Origin: Streptomyces sp. VRA16 Mangrove soil
GTDB taxonomy: Bacteria > Actinomycetota > Actinomycetes > Streptomycetales > Streptomycetaceae
Direction: 5' to 3'
Assembly: GCF_017377775.1 (NCBI RefSeq)
Contig: NZ_JAFVLN010000014.1
Coordinates: 186,001-250,000, forward strand
Length of the DNA: 64,000 bases
The notes beneath the pieces are model-generated. The model did not search any database and had not been told where the DNA came from. It saw only the letters and a list, made by a program, of their open reading frames with translations. The translations under genes and the position numbers were made by a program. Positions 17,267 through 25,639 of this stretch are shown piece after piece. Position 1 is the stretch's first letter. Each line of letters opens with the position of its first letter.

Positions 17267-17367
17267 CGCGGTGACACCGGTCGCGGCGGCCCGCACCCCT
17301 GACGGGCGGACCGCCGCGCCCCGTCCTCACCAGGCAGCCCTCCACACACGCGGAAGCGCGGGAGATC

Positions 17368-18033
17368 GTGTTCGACTTTCTTGAAGGTTACGACCTGCTG
17401 GGAGCGTTCTGGGTGACGGTGAAACTCACCGCTCTCTCAGCCGTCGGCTCCCTCATATGGGGAACCCTGCTGGCCGGCATGCGAGTCGGCCCGGTGCCCG
17501 TGATGCGCGCCTTCGGCACGGCGTACGTCAACATCGTGCGGAACATCCCTCTGACGATCATCATCGTGTTCACGTCGCTGGGCCTGTTCCAGACCCTGGG
17601 GATCAACCTCGGGGCCACTGACTTCGACACGATCAACTTCCGCCTCGCGGTGCTCGGCTTCATCGCCTACACCTCCGCGTTCGTCTGCGAGGCACTGCGC
17701 TCGGGCATCAACACGGTGCCGGTCGGCCAGGCCGAGGCGGCCCGCGCGATCGGTCTGAGCTTCAACCAGGTGCTGCGGCTCGTGATCCTGCCCCAGGCCT
17801 TCCGCTCCGTCGTGGGCCCCCTGACGAACGTACTGATCGCCCTCACCAAGAACACCACGGTGGCCTCGGCGATCGGTGTGGCCGAGGCCGCGGCCCTGAT
17901 GAAGAAGATGATCGAGAACGAGGCCCAACTCCTGCTGATCGCGGCCGTCTTCGCGCTGGGCTTCATCATCCTGACGCTGCCGACCGGCCTCATCCTCAAC
18001 TGGGTCGGCAAGAAGGTGGCGGTGAAGCGATGA
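17368..18033 (+). CDS. gluC: Glutamate ABC transporter permease GluC
   Basis: 221 aa with about five membrane segments. GTG start at 17368 behind GGAG. The EAA loop that contacts GluA is GQAEAARAIGLSFNQVLRLVILP; upstream is VNIVRNIPLTIIIVF, typical of HisM/GlnP-type permeases. Its stop overlaps the gluD start by 4 bp. Confidence 0.94.
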   Translation: MFDFLEGYDLLGAFWVTVKLTALSAVGSLIWGTLLAGMRVGPVPVMRAFGTAYVNIVRNIPLTIIIVFTSLGLFQTLGINLGATDFDTINFRLAVLGFIAYTSAFVCEALRSGINTVPVGQAEAARAIGLSFNQVLRLVILPQAFRSVVGPLTNVLIALTKNTTVASAIGVAEAAALMKKMIENEAQLLLIAAVFALGFIILTLPTGLILNWVGKKVAVKR

Positions 18034-18914
18034 CCTCGGTCCTCTACGACGCCCCCGGCCCCCGGGCCAAGCGGCGCAACATCCTCTACACGCTTCTCTT
18101 CCTCATTGCCTTCGCTGCCGCCGCCTGGTGGGTGTACAAGGAGCTGGACAGCAAGAACCAGCTCGACTGGGTGAAGTGGAAGCCGTTCTTCACCGACAGC
18201 CGCGCCTGGTCGACGTACATCTGGCCGGGTCTGGAGAACACCCTCAAGGCCGCCGCGTTCGCCATGGTCATCGCGCTGCCGCTCGGCGCGTTCTTCGGCA
18301 TCGCGCGCCTCTCCGACCACCTGGCGGTGCGCCTCCCGTCCAGCGTCGTCATCGAGTTCTTCCGCGCCATCCCTGTCCTCCTCCTCATGTTCTTCGCGAA
18401 CCAGGCATACAGCCAGTTCACGAACGTGTCGTCGGACGACCGCCCCCTCTACGCCGTCATCACCGGCCTGGTGCTCTACAACGCCTCGGTGCTGGCCGAG
18501 GTCGTCCGCGCCGGCATCCTCGCCCTGCCCAAGGGACAGGCTGAGGCCGCGTACGCCATCGGTATGCGCAAGGGCCAGGTCATGCGGTCGATCCTGCTGC
18601 CGCAGTCGGTGACCGCGATGCTGCCGGCCATCGTCAGCCAGCTGGTCGTCATCGTGAAGGACACCGCGCTGGGCGGCGCACTGCTCAACTACGACGAACT
18701 CCTCGCGGCCGTTCGTCCGCTGAGCGCCGCCTACGGGGCGAACACCATCGCCTGCTTCACGGTCGTGGCCGTCATCTTCGTCGCGATCAACTTCACCCTC
18801 ACCACGTTCGCCTCCTGGCTCGAAGGCCGGCTGCGGCGGGGGAAGAAGTCCACGGGCGCGGTCCTTCCCGCGGCGGCCGTCGCGGGCACCCAGTCGGCGG
18901 GAGCCGAATTCTGA
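18030..18914 (+). CDS. gluD: Glutamate ABC transporter permease GluD
   Basis: 294 aa, ATG overlapping the gluC stop (ATGA), so translationally coupled. About six membrane segments; EAA loop KGQAEAAYAIGMRKGQVMRS; IEFFRAIPVLLLMFF marks the permease entry segment. Long cytoplasmic N- and C-terminal tails, the latter Ala/Gly-rich. Last gene of gluABCD, followed by the terminator at 18951. Confidence 0.94.
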   Translation: MTSVLYDAPGPRAKRRNILYTLLFLIAFAAAAWWVYKELDSKNQLDWVKWKPFFTDSRAWSTYIWPGLENTLKAAAFAMVIALPLGAFFGIARLSDHLAVRLPSSVVIEFFRAIPVLLLMFFANQAYSQFTNVSSDDRPLYAVITGLVLYNASVLAEVVRAGILALPKGQAEAAYAIGMRKGQVMRSILLPQSVTAMLPAIVSQLVVIVKDTALGGALLNYDELLAAVRPLSAAYGANTIACFTVVAVIFVAINFTLTTFASWLEGRLRRGKKSTGAVLPAAAVAGTQSAGAEF

Positions 18915-18950
18915 CGCTTCGTCGGACGGTCGCTGGACCGTTGAGGTATC

Positions 18951-18984
18951 ACGGAGGCAGTGGCGTCGTCGCCACTGCCTCCGT
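18951..18984 (+). terminator. Terminator of gluABCD
   Basis: 14-bp perfect stem (18951-18964 with 18971-18984) and a GTCGTC loop, 36 bp after gluD. No strong T-tract follows, as is usual in Streptomyces. Its position also shows that the next gene does not begin at the in-frame GTG at 18960. Confidence 0.88.
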
Positions 18985-19109
18985 CACTTGACGCAAGCAC
19001 CGGCAATGGGTTGCATACGCTCTGTGAACGCGCACCCCGCTCCAACTGCCCCTTCTTGTACGTCCAGTACGCCGCCCCAGCGGCCGCTCCGGGCAGGAGG
19101 AGCCGCGCC

Positions 19110-20738
19110 GTGGATCCGGTGATCGTCGTCGGCGCGGGTCCCGTCGGGCTCACGCTGTCCCTCGCGCTCGCCCGGCACGGCGTACCCTCCGTCGTCCTCG
19201 ACGAAGGCCCCGGCAAGGACGAACCGCGGCCGGCCCGTACGGTCGTGCTGCGCGAGGACACCGCCGCGCTCGCCGAGCGGCTCTCCGGTACGTCGTTCGA
19301 GGCGGTCGGCGCCCGGTGGACGGGCTGGCGCTCGATGCGCCGCAAGCAGGAGATGCGCGCCCTGGTGTTCGGCGACGATCTGCCCGCCCCGCTGCACATC
19401 GCCCAGCACGAGCTGACCGGCGCACTGCGCGCGGCGGCCGCCGAGGAACGGCTGATCAAGGTCTCCGTCGACAGCCGCCTCGACTCGATCGACGAGGACA
19501 AGACCGGTCTGACGGCGCACACCCGCGGACCCAAGGGCACCTGGTGGCGCGGCAGTTACCTGGTCGGCTGCGACGGTCCGCGCTCCACGGTGCGCAAGCT
19601 CCTCGACATCCGCTTCCCCGGGCGGACGGCCGTCGAGCGGCACGCCGTCGCCGCGCTGCGCACGGAACTTCCGTGGCCCGGCGAGGCGTTGCTTCATCGG
19701 AGCCCGCCGTGGCGGACGTCCGGGCCGTCCGGTGCGGAGGTCGTCGGCCGCCCCCTGGCCGACGGCGTCTGGCGCCTGGACTGGCTGCTGCCGCCGCGCA
19801 GCGACCTGGTCACGCCCGATGTCCTGGTGGCCCGCATCCGGGAGACGCTGGCGGGCTGGTGCGGCGGGTCCACGCCCCCGTACGAACTGCTCGACACGGG
19901 CGTGCACACCGTCCACCACCGGCTCGCCCGGCGCTGGCGCGTGGGCCGCGCCTTCCTCGCCGGGGACGCCGCGCACCTGCTCGGCGCGCTCGGCACCCAG
20001 GGCCTGGACGAGGGGCTGCGCGACGCCGACAACCTCGCCTGGAAACTGGCCCTGGCCTGGCACGACGGGCGGGGGCCCGCCCCCGACACGCTGCTCGACA
20101 GCTACCAGGCGGAGCGCCGCGCCGTCGTCGCGAGCCGGCTGCGCGCCGCCGACCAGGCCCTGCCGATACTGCGCGGCAGCGGAGGCCTGCGCTCGTACGT
20201 ACCCGGGGCCGCCCGGGGTCACGACGCCCTGCTCACGGACGGCCACCTGGGGCACGGGCCGCTGGGCGCGCCGGGGGCGTACGCCGACTCCCCGCTGGCG
20301 CCTCCACGCACCGAGTCGCAGGTGGATGTGGGCACGGCACCCGGTGCCCCGGTCACCGACGTGCGGGTGACGGCGCCCGACGGCTCCTTCGTCCGGCTGC
20401 GCGACCGGCTCGGTCTCGGGCAGCTGCTCGTCGTGCTCGTGGCGCCCGGCACCGGCGTGTGGGACCGCAAGCACTGGATGTCCGCCGGCCTCATGCCCCG
20501 GCTCGCGGCCGCCGTCTCCGCGCTGCCGCACGAGGCCGAACTGCTCGTCACGGAGAGCTACCCGGACGCCCCCGCCCACACGGTACTGCTGATCCGGCCC
20601 GACGGGCATCTGGTCACGGCACTCAGCGGCGTACGCCCCGCGGAGCTGTACGACGCGGCGCGCACGGTGCTAGGCGGACCGGACGCAGGATCGCAGGAAC
20701 CCGCCGCGACGGCGTCGGAGGTGAGCGGCGCGTCCTGA
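19110..20738 (+). CDS. FAD-dependent monooxygenase (class A, UbiH/MhpA type)
   Basis: 542 aa. FAD-binding VIVVGAGPVGLTLSLALA at the N-terminus, middle DG motif YLVGCDGPRSTVRKLL, and second FAD motif FLAGDAAHLLGALGTQGLDE. These define para-hydroxybenzoate-hydroxylase-like enzymes that insert oxygen into aromatic or polyketide substrates. The C-terminal third (about 370-540) is a thioredoxin-like extension as in MhpA/TetX relatives. GTG at 19110 is preceded by GGAGGAG at seven bases; upstream in-frame codons run into the gluD terminator. Substrate unknown; no pathway neighbours. Confidence 0.88.
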   Translation: MDPVIVVGAGPVGLTLSLALARHGVPSVVLDEGPGKDEPRPARTVVLREDTAALAERLSGTSFEAVGARWTGWRSMRRKQEMRALVFGDDLPAPLHIAQHELTGALRAAAAEERLIKVSVDSRLDSIDEDKTGLTAHTRGPKGTWWRGSYLVGCDGPRSTVRKLLDIRFPGRTAVERHAVAALRTELPWPGEALLHRSPPWRTSGPSGAEVVGRPLADGVWRLDWLLPPRSDLVTPDVLVARIRETLAGWCGGSTPPYELLDTGVHTVHHRLARRWRVGRAFLAGDAAHLLGALGTQGLDEGLRDADNLAWKLALAWHDGRGPAPDTLLDSYQAERRAVVASRLRAADQALPILRGSGGLRSYVPGAARGHDALLTDGHLGHGPLGAPGAYADSPLAPPRTESQVDVGTAPGAPVTDVRVTAPDGSFVRLRDRLGLGQLLVVLVAPGTGVWDRKHWMSAGLMPRLAAAVSALPHEAELLVTESYPDAPAHTVLLIRPDGHLVTALSGVRPAELYDAARTVLGGPDAGSQEPAATASEVSGAS

Positions 20739-20745
20739 GAGCCGG

Positions 20746-20781
20746 TTGACCGGCTCCGACCGTCATGGTCTACTCCGGATC
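20746..20781 (+). promoter_or_regulatory. Putative promoter of the Cys leader / cysteine dioxygenase operon
   Basis: TTGACC (20746-20751), 17 bp, then TCTACT (20769-20774). Initiation about seven bases after the -10 box would fall at 20781-20782, exactly at the GTG of the leader peptide, so that ORF would be leaderless. Confidence 0.5.
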
Positions 20782-20874
20782 GTGACGACTGTTGACACCT
20801 GCGTGCGCCTGTGGCGGCGAGTCCATATGGACCTCGTCCGCTATGCGGGCTGCGTGTGTCGCCCGTCCTGCTGA
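20782..20874 (+). CDS. Cys-containing leader peptide (uORF)
   Basis: 30-codon ORF with a GTG start and four Cys codons (positions 7, 24, 26 and 30); the last Cys codon is immediately before TGA. The core LWRRVHMDLVRYAGC matches the L-x-R-R-x-H-x-D-L-x-R pattern of the putative leader peptides found before sulfur genes in Streptomyces. It ends 116 bp before the cysteine dioxygenase start. Polycysteine leaderless uORFs act as cysteine-responsive attenuators in mycobacteria (established); the same role here is inferred. The RNA between the uORF and the gene is C/T-rich (20880-20931), then has GTCCT (20955) able to pair with either of two AGGAC motifs (20972 and 20979), the second being the likely ribosome site. 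Confidence 0.72.
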   Translation: MTTVDTCVRLWRRVHMDLVRYAGCVCRPSC

Positions 20875-20990
20875 ATTCGCCTTCTCCACCTTCTTCACGC
20901 GCGTCTCCGACCCTCCGACCGCCTTCTGTGTCGGGTGCCGAGCCGGTGGCGCGCGTCCTTCGCGAACCTTCAGGACCCAGGACGGTATCC

Positions 20991-21551
20991 GTGTCTCTTC
21001 CCACGACGCCCCTGCCCACGCCCACGTCCAGGCCGGCCTCCGCGTCGGCGTCCACCGGGGCGCCCACGCAGGCCGATCTCCTCGACTTCGTCCGCCGCAC
21101 CGCCGCGGACCGCGACCTCGTCGCCTCACTACCGCTCGATCCCGAAGGCCGTACCTGGGTGCGGCTCGAAGGGCCGGGCGGCAGTGAGGCCTGGCTCATC
21201 GGCTGGCCGCCGGGCACCGGCACCGGCTGGCACGACCACGCCGACTCGGTCGGCGCCTTCCTCACCGCGTCCGGCGCGCTGAAGGAGAACTCGCTCGCCG
21301 CCCGGCTGCCCACCGACGGCTGGAAGACCCTGGAACTCTCCGAAGGAGTCGACAGGGAACGCCGATTGACGGAAAGTCAGGGGCGCGCCTTCGGCCGTCA
21401 CCACGTCCACGAGGTCCTGAACGAGTCCACCACCGAGCACGCCGTCTCGGTGCACGCCTACTATCCGCCGCTCCCGCAGATCCGCCGCTACAGCCGTAGT
21501 GGCCAGGTGCTGCGTCTTGAGTCGGTGGAGCGTCCGGAGGACTGGCAGTGA
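20991..21551 (+). CDS. Cysteine dioxygenase-family cupin
   Basis: 186 aa with GTG start at 20991, preceded by AGGACGG. Cupin core has GTGTGWHDHADSVGAFL (metal-binding HxH) and HHVHEVLNESTTEHAVSVHAYY (second cupin motif), as in type I cysteine dioxygenases that oxidise cysteine to cysteinesulfinate. The Ser/Thr/Pro/Ala-rich first 25 residues are probably disordered; the longer in-frame reading from 20811 overlaps the leader uORF. Its stop overlaps the rhodanese start by 4 bp. Confidence 0.88.
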   Translation: MSLPTTPLPTPTSRPASASASTGAPTQADLLDFVRRTAADRDLVASLPLDPEGRTWVRLEGPGGSEAWLIGWPPGTGTGWHDHADSVGAFLTASGALKENSLAARLPTDGWKTLELSEGVDRERRLTESQGRAFGRHHVHEVLNESTTEHAVSVHAYYPPLPQIRRYSRSGQVLRLESVERPEDWQ

Positions 21552-21961
21552 GCACTCCTTCCATCCCGCCCGTCGGCATCGACGAACTCCTGGAACGGGT
21601 GCGGTCCGGGCTCGACCGGGTCGGGGCGCAAGACGCCTTCGCCGCGGCGTCGGCGGGCGAGGCCCTCCTCGTCGACATCCGATACGCGGCCCTGCGCGAG
21701 CGCGACGGGCTGATCCCCGGCGCCCTGGTGGTCGAGCGCAACGAACTGGAGTGGCGCCTCGACCCCCGGGGCAGCCATCGCGCCCCGGAGGCGACCGGCC
21801 ACGATCTGCGGATCGTGGTGATCTGCAACGAGGGCTACGCGTCGAGTCTCGCGGCCGCCTCCCTGCACCAGTTGGGGCTGCACCGGGCGACGGACCTGGT
21901 GGGCGGGTTCCAGGCGTGGCGGGCGGCCGGGCTGCCGGTGGACCGCACGCGTACGGACTAG
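21548..21961 (+). CDS. Rhodanese-like sulfurtransferase
   Basis: 137 aa single-domain rhodanese. CDC25-like N-terminal motif LLVDIRYAALRERDGLIPGA, active-site Cys in VVICNEGYASSLAA, and a C-terminal DLVGGFQAWRAAGLPV. GTG start overlaps the upstream TGA (GTGA), so it is coupled to cysteine dioxygenase; together they suggest cysteine/sulfide oxidation. The TAG stop lies inside the target duplication of the downstream IS element, but the coding sequence is intact. Confidence 0.92.
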   Translation: MSTPSIPPVGIDELLERVRSGLDRVGAQDAFAAASAGEALLVDIRYAALRERDGLIPGALVVERNELEWRLDPRGSHRAPEATGHDLRIVVICNEGYASSLAAASLHQLGLHRATDLVGGFQAWRAAGLPVDRTRTD

Positions 21962-21962
21962 G
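21957..21962. repeat. Left target-site duplication of the IS481-family element
   Basis: ACTAGG at 21957-21962 directly abuts the left IS end; the identical hexamer is at 23015-23020 at the right end. It fits NCTAGN, the target reported for IS481. It contains both the rhodanese stop codon (TAG, 21959-21961) and, on the other strand, the transposase stop codon (21958-21960). Confidence 0.9.
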
Positions 21963-22914
21963 TGTATTGGCCCGGAGCGTTGTTCACACGGTTGATGGGT
22001 GGCTGGCCGTCGAGTGCGGTGTGGCAGCGGTGGTGGTTGTAGGTGTGCAGGAAGTCTGTCAGGGCTGCGGTGCGTTCGGTGTTGCTGGTGTAGGGCCGCA
22101 GGTAGGCCCATTCGTCGAGGAGGGTGCGGTTGAAGCGTTCGACCTTGCCGTTGGTCTGGGGCCGGTAGGCGCGGGTGAGTTTGCCGGCCGCGCCGAGGTC
22201 GGCCAGGGCCTGCTGCCAGGCGAAGCTTTTGCGGTAGGGCCAGGCGTTGTCGGTCAGGACTCGCTCGACGCGGTCGATGCCGCAGGCGGCGAAGAAGGCT
22301 GCTGCGCGACGCAGGAAAGCAGCGCAGGTGACGGCCTTCTCGTCCGCGTGGACTTCGCTGTAGGCGAGGCGGGTGTGGTCGTCGACGGCGGAGTGGATGT
22401 AGTCGAAGCCCATGTTGCTGCGGGTGGCCCGGCCGGCCTGGCGGCCCAGGGCCTTGTGGCCGCCGCCGTCGGGGATCCGGCCGAGCTTTTTGACGTCGAC
22501 GTGGATCAGTTCGCCGGGCCGTTCGCGTTCGTAGCGGCGGATGACCTGGCCGGTGGGCCGGTCCAGGTGGGTGAGGCGGTTCAGGCCGTGCCGGACCAGG
22601 ATCCGGTGCACGGTCGAGGCGGGCAGGCCCAGGACCGGGCCGAGTCGTGCCGGGCCCAGCTTGCGGTCCTGGCGCAGGCGGCAGACGCGGGCCTCCACGT
22701 CCGCCGGGGTGCGGTGCGGTGTTGTGCGCGGTCGGCTGGAGCGGTCCTGCAGTCCTTGTTCGCCTTCGGACCGCCAGCGGCGGATCCACTTGTGGGCCGT
22801 TGCGCGGGAGATGCCCATCTCGGCTGCGACATGGGCGACGGGACGGCCAGACCGGACACGCTCGACCAGCAGTCGCCTGCCATGAACGGTCAGGCGGGCA
22901 TTACGATGGGACAC
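21958..22914 (-). CDS. IS481-family transposase
   Basis: 318 aa from the GTG at 22914, which has GGAGG five bases upstream; an upstream in-frame start near the IS end is less likely. N-terminal helix-turn-helix (VAAEMGISRATAHKWIRRW), then an rve/DDE core: Asp in ELIHVDVKKLG, Asp in AVDDHTRLAYSEV and TDNAWPYR, and Glu in RPQTNGKVERFNRTLL. No frameshift or stop is seen, so it is probably active. The last codon straddles the IS boundary and the TAG stop is supplied by the flanking duplication. Confidence 0.93.
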   Translation of the reverse strand: MSHRNARLTVHGRRLLVERVRSGRPVAHVAAEMGISRATAHKWIRRWRSEGEQGLQDRSSRPRTTPHRTPADVEARVCRLRQDRKLGPARLGPVLGLPASTVHRILVRHGLNRLTHLDRPTGQVIRRYERERPGELIHVDVKKLGRIPDGGGHKALGRQAGRATRSNMGFDYIHSAVDDHTRLAYSEVHADEKAVTCAAFLRRAAAFFAACGIDRVERVLTDNAWPYRKSFAWQQALADLGAAGKLTRAYRPQTNGKVERFNRTLLDEWAYLRPYTSNTERTAALTDFLHTYNHHRCHTALDGQPPINRVNNAPGQYT

Positions 22915-23014
22915 GAAGGCCTCCGTGCGGTGAAGATTCGACACCTCCACCACACACGGGGGCCTTCGCCACGAACAAGACCAGGAAGCGTCAACAACGC
23001 TCGTGATCAATACA
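21963..23014. mobile_element. IS481-family insertion sequence, complete
   Basis: 1052 bp. Terminal inverted repeats: left end TGTATTG (21963-21969), six variable bases, then AGCGTTGTT; the right end read inward is TGTATTG (complement of 23008-23014), six variable bases, then AGCGTTGTT. Flanked by 6-bp direct repeats ACTAGG. One transposase gene fills it. Intact ends, intact duplication and an intact DDE gene suggest a recent insertion. It sits between the rhodanese stop codon and that operon's terminator at 23030, so it separates the gene from its terminator without breaking any coding sequence. Confidence 0.93.
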
Positions 23015-23020
23015 ACTAGG
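23015..23020. repeat. Right target-site duplication of the IS481-family element
   Basis: ACTAGG, identical to 21957-21962. Deleting the IS plus one copy restores a continuous sequence running from the rhodanese stop codon into the terminator. Confidence 0.9.
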
Positions 23021-23029
23021 GCCCGACAC

Positions 23030-23079
23030 GCGGGTGCCCCTTACGGAGACCGGGAAAGGTCTGCGTAAGGGGCACCCGC
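23030..23079. terminator. Bidirectional terminator between the rhodanese operon and the permease gene
   Basis: 16-bp perfect stem (23030-23045 with 23064-23079) and an inner AGACC/GGTCT extension. Placed between the plus-strand cysteine operon (now IS-interrupted) and the minus-strand permease ending at 23096; it can stop both. Confidence 0.9.
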
Positions 23080-23095
23080 CATGGTCAACCGACCC

Positions 23096-25639
23096 TTACT
23101 CCTTGGCCGTTGCGACGGTGACGGGCCGGACCCGCAGAGCCACCCGGCCGGGCAGCGACGTCGCGGTGAGCGCGAGCAGTCCCGCAGCCGCGATCACGGT
23201 GAGGTACGTCAGCGGCAGGACGGCCGGGGCGGCCGTGCCCGTCATCCCGAGGCTGAAGGCGCTGAGCACGGCGGCGGCGATCCCGCTGCCGAGGGCCACG
23301 CCCATGAGGACGACGGTCAGCGCCTCGACGCGCAACATGCGCAGCACCTGCCGCCGCGTCGCGCCGGCGAGCCGGAGCAGGGCGAACTCGCGGATCCGCT
23401 CGGACACCGACATCGCGAGGGTGTTGACGACGGCGATGGCGGTGAAGGCGAGCACGAGCGCCATCGCGATGATGTTGACCTCCGCGTTGGCCTGCTGGCG
23501 CGCCTCCTGGAGCCCGTCGGCGTCGCCCGGCGAGATCACCCGCACGCCCGGGAACTCCCGCAGGGTGTGCGCGAGTTGTTCCTGTGTACGGCCGGTGGAG
23601 ACGAGCACGGAGGAGGCGAGCGGGTTGTCGATGTGGCGCGAGAGCAGATCGTGGGCGACGGTCAGATCGCCGAAGCCGAGACCCCGGGCGTAGACGGCGG
23701 CGACGGTGAGGGTGACGGGCGTGCCGTCGCCCAGCGTCAGCTTCAGCGTGCTGCCGGGCTTCACGTTCCGCTGATCGGCGGCGAGTTCACTGACGGCGAC
23801 GGAGCGCGCCCCGAAGTGCTTCAGCGATCCCGCGGTGACGTCCGGGTCCCAGGTCCGGGTGAGCCCGGCCGGCGTGACGCCCTGCACCGGGTACTTGTCG
23901 AGGCCGACGCGGACGGTGGAGCGGACGACCTCGGTGGCCGTGGTCCCCTTGTCCGCGGTCCGCAGCTCGCGCACGGCCGCCTCCGGGATTCCGGGGCCCT
24001 GCGCGGCGAGCACCCAGTCGGCGCGGACACCTTCGTGGGCCTGGGCGCGGGTGGCGTCGCCCAGGGTGGGCTGGACGAACAGTACGGTGCAGGTCATCCC
24101 GACGAGGAGGGTGATCGGGGTGACGACGGCGGCCATGCGCGCGGCGTGTCCCTTGAGGTTGGCGGTGGCGATCCGGGCGCCGGGCCCGACCATCCGCAGC
24201 GGCCGTCCCAGGACGGCGACGGTCGCGCGGACCAGGAGCGGGCCGAGCAGGGAGACGGCGACGGCGAGGACGACCACGGTCAGGAAGGTCACCGGAGTCG
24301 ACGCGGCCTCGGTGCGCAGCCCGCCCAGGACGACGACGAGCACGGCCCCGCCGGCCAGGGCGATCAGTCCCGCGACGGTCCGTGCCACGGCGGGCCGTGC
24401 GGACTCGACGCTCGCCTCGGACAGCGCGGCGGCGGGGCGGATGCGGCCGATGCGGCGCGCGGCGACCCGGGTGGCGGCCCAGGCGCCGAACAGCGTGGCG
24501 AGCAGCCCGGCGGCGACCGGGAAGAAGCTCACGGTGCGCTCCAGGGTGGGCGGGACGGCGCCGAGGTCGACGAAGCGCCCGTACAGCCAGCCGCCGAGCG
24601 GCAGTCCGGCCAGGGAGCCGACGGCACCGGCGGCCGCGCCGACAAGCAGCGCCTCGCAGCTGAGCATCTTGCGGATCTGCCGGGGCGTGGCGGCGATGGC
24701 GCGCAGCAGGGCCAGCTCGCGGTGGCGCTGCTGCACGGACAGGGTGAAGGTGCCGACGACGACGAGGACGGCGACGAGCAGGGAGGTGCCGCCCATGGCC
24801 CCGCCCATGCTGACGAGCTTCACCCGCGCGGCGGCGCCGTCCAGGAACTCGACCTGGCCGCGGTCGTCCCCCGTGGTGACGCGCGCCTTCGTCCCGTCCA
24901 GCGCCCGGGCGACGGCCCGCTTCAACTCGGCCACGTCCTGGCCCCGTTCGGGCACGACGCCGATCGCCGTCACCCGGCCGGGGTGGGCGGCGAGCCGCTG
25001 TGCCTCTCCGGCGGAGAAGAACAGCGAGGTCTGCCGGGTGACGCCGGCGCCCGCGGCGGGCGCGGCGATCCCCGTCACGCGGTACGTGCGCGGGTCCTGG
25101 GTGGACTGCACGGGGAGCCGGTCGCCGACGGTGAGGTGGGCGCGGTCCGCGAGGTCCCGGTCCACCACGACGTCGCCCGCGGCGCGGGGCGCGGAGCCCT
25201 CGGTCAGCCGGTACGGAGTGAGGGCGGCGGAGTTCCAGGCGTGCCCGTAGGCGGGCCGGTCGGGGTCGGCAGCGCCGGGGGCCGACGGCTCGGCGAGAAA
25301 GGTGAGTTCGGGCACCGCTCGCCGCACTCCGGGCACCGCCCGCACCGTGCGCACGACGTCCTGCGACAGCCACGCCCGCTCGGCGATCGGCTTCGCCTTG
25401 TGCTTGACCTTCGTCTTGCCCTTCTTGTGCTTGACGATGGTCCGGTGCACGTTCTGATCCGCGGAGACGAGCATCGGCGCGGCCGCGTAGCGCTCGGTGT
25501 GCACGGTCCCGCGCAGTCCGGTCTCCAGCAGCGTGCCGCAGGCGGTGACCAGGGCGGACGCGCACATCAACGCGAGAAAAGCCCCGAGGAACCCCCCTTT
25601 GCGGTCCCTTACGGTCTGCAGTGCGTAGCGCAGCATCAT
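23096..25639 (-). CDS. FtsX-like ABC transporter permease, no adjacent ATPase
   Basis: 847 aa with the two-FtsX-domain layout: N-terminal membrane segment (about 18-40), a large extracytoplasmic MacB-like domain, a three-helix FtsX block near the middle (GGTSLLVAVLVVVGTFTLSV onward), a second extracytoplasmic domain and a C-terminal FtsX block (IIAMALVLAFTAIAVVNTLAM onward). Such permeases move lipids or peptides or act mechanically with a LolD/MacB-type ATPase; none is encoded on either side here. The ATG at 25639 is preceded by GGGGGA; a GTG 12 bases upstream is an alternative. A Lys-rich loop (KHKKGKTKVKHKAK) lies early in the first external domain. Confidence 0.88.
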   Translation of the reverse strand: MMLRYALQTVRDRKGGFLGAFLALMCASALVTACGTLLETGLRGTVHTERYAAAPMLVSADQNVHRTIVKHKKGKTKVKHKAKPIAERAWLSQDVVRTVRAVPGVRRAVPELTFLAEPSAPGAADPDRPAYGHAWNSAALTPYRLTEGSAPRAAGDVVVDRDLADRAHLTVGDRLPVQSTQDPRTYRVTGIAAPAAGAGVTRQTSLFFSAGEAQRLAAHPGRVTAIGVVPERGQDVAELKRAVARALDGTKARVTTGDDRGQVEFLDGAAARVKLVSMGGAMGGTSLLVAVLVVVGTFTLSVQQRHRELALLRAIAATPRQIRKMLSCEALLVGAAAGAVGSLAGLPLGGWLYGRFVDLGAVPPTLERTVSFFPVAAGLLATLFGAWAATRVAARRIGRIRPAAALSEASVESARPAVARTVAGLIALAGGAVLVVVLGGLRTEAASTPVTFLTVVVLAVAVSLLGPLLVRATVAVLGRPLRMVGPGARIATANLKGHAARMAAVVTPITLLVGMTCTVLFVQPTLGDATRAQAHEGVRADWVLAAQGPGIPEAAVRELRTADKGTTATEVVRSTVRVGLDKYPVQGVTPAGLTRTWDPDVTAGSLKHFGARSVAVSELAADQRNVKPGSTLKLTLGDGTPVTLTVAAVYARGLGFGDLTVAHDLLSRHIDNPLASSVLVSTGRTQEQLAHTLREFPGVRVISPGDADGLQEARQQANAEVNIIAMALVLAFTAIAVVNTLAMSVSERIREFALLRLAGATRRQVLRMLRVEALTVVLMGVALGSGIAAAVLSAFSLGMTGTAAPAVLPLTYLTVIAAAGLLALTATSLPGRVALRVRPVTVATAKE

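Noticed and set aside
18960..19109. Earlier start for the FAD monooxygenase
   Set aside because: It would begin inside the gluABCD terminator stem; the GTG at 19110 has a strong ribosome site and begins at the FAD motif.
21499..23019. 506-residue plus-strand protein over the IS element
   Set aside because: It is the antisense shadow of the transposase and the rhodanese; no motif, Val/Gly-rich composition.
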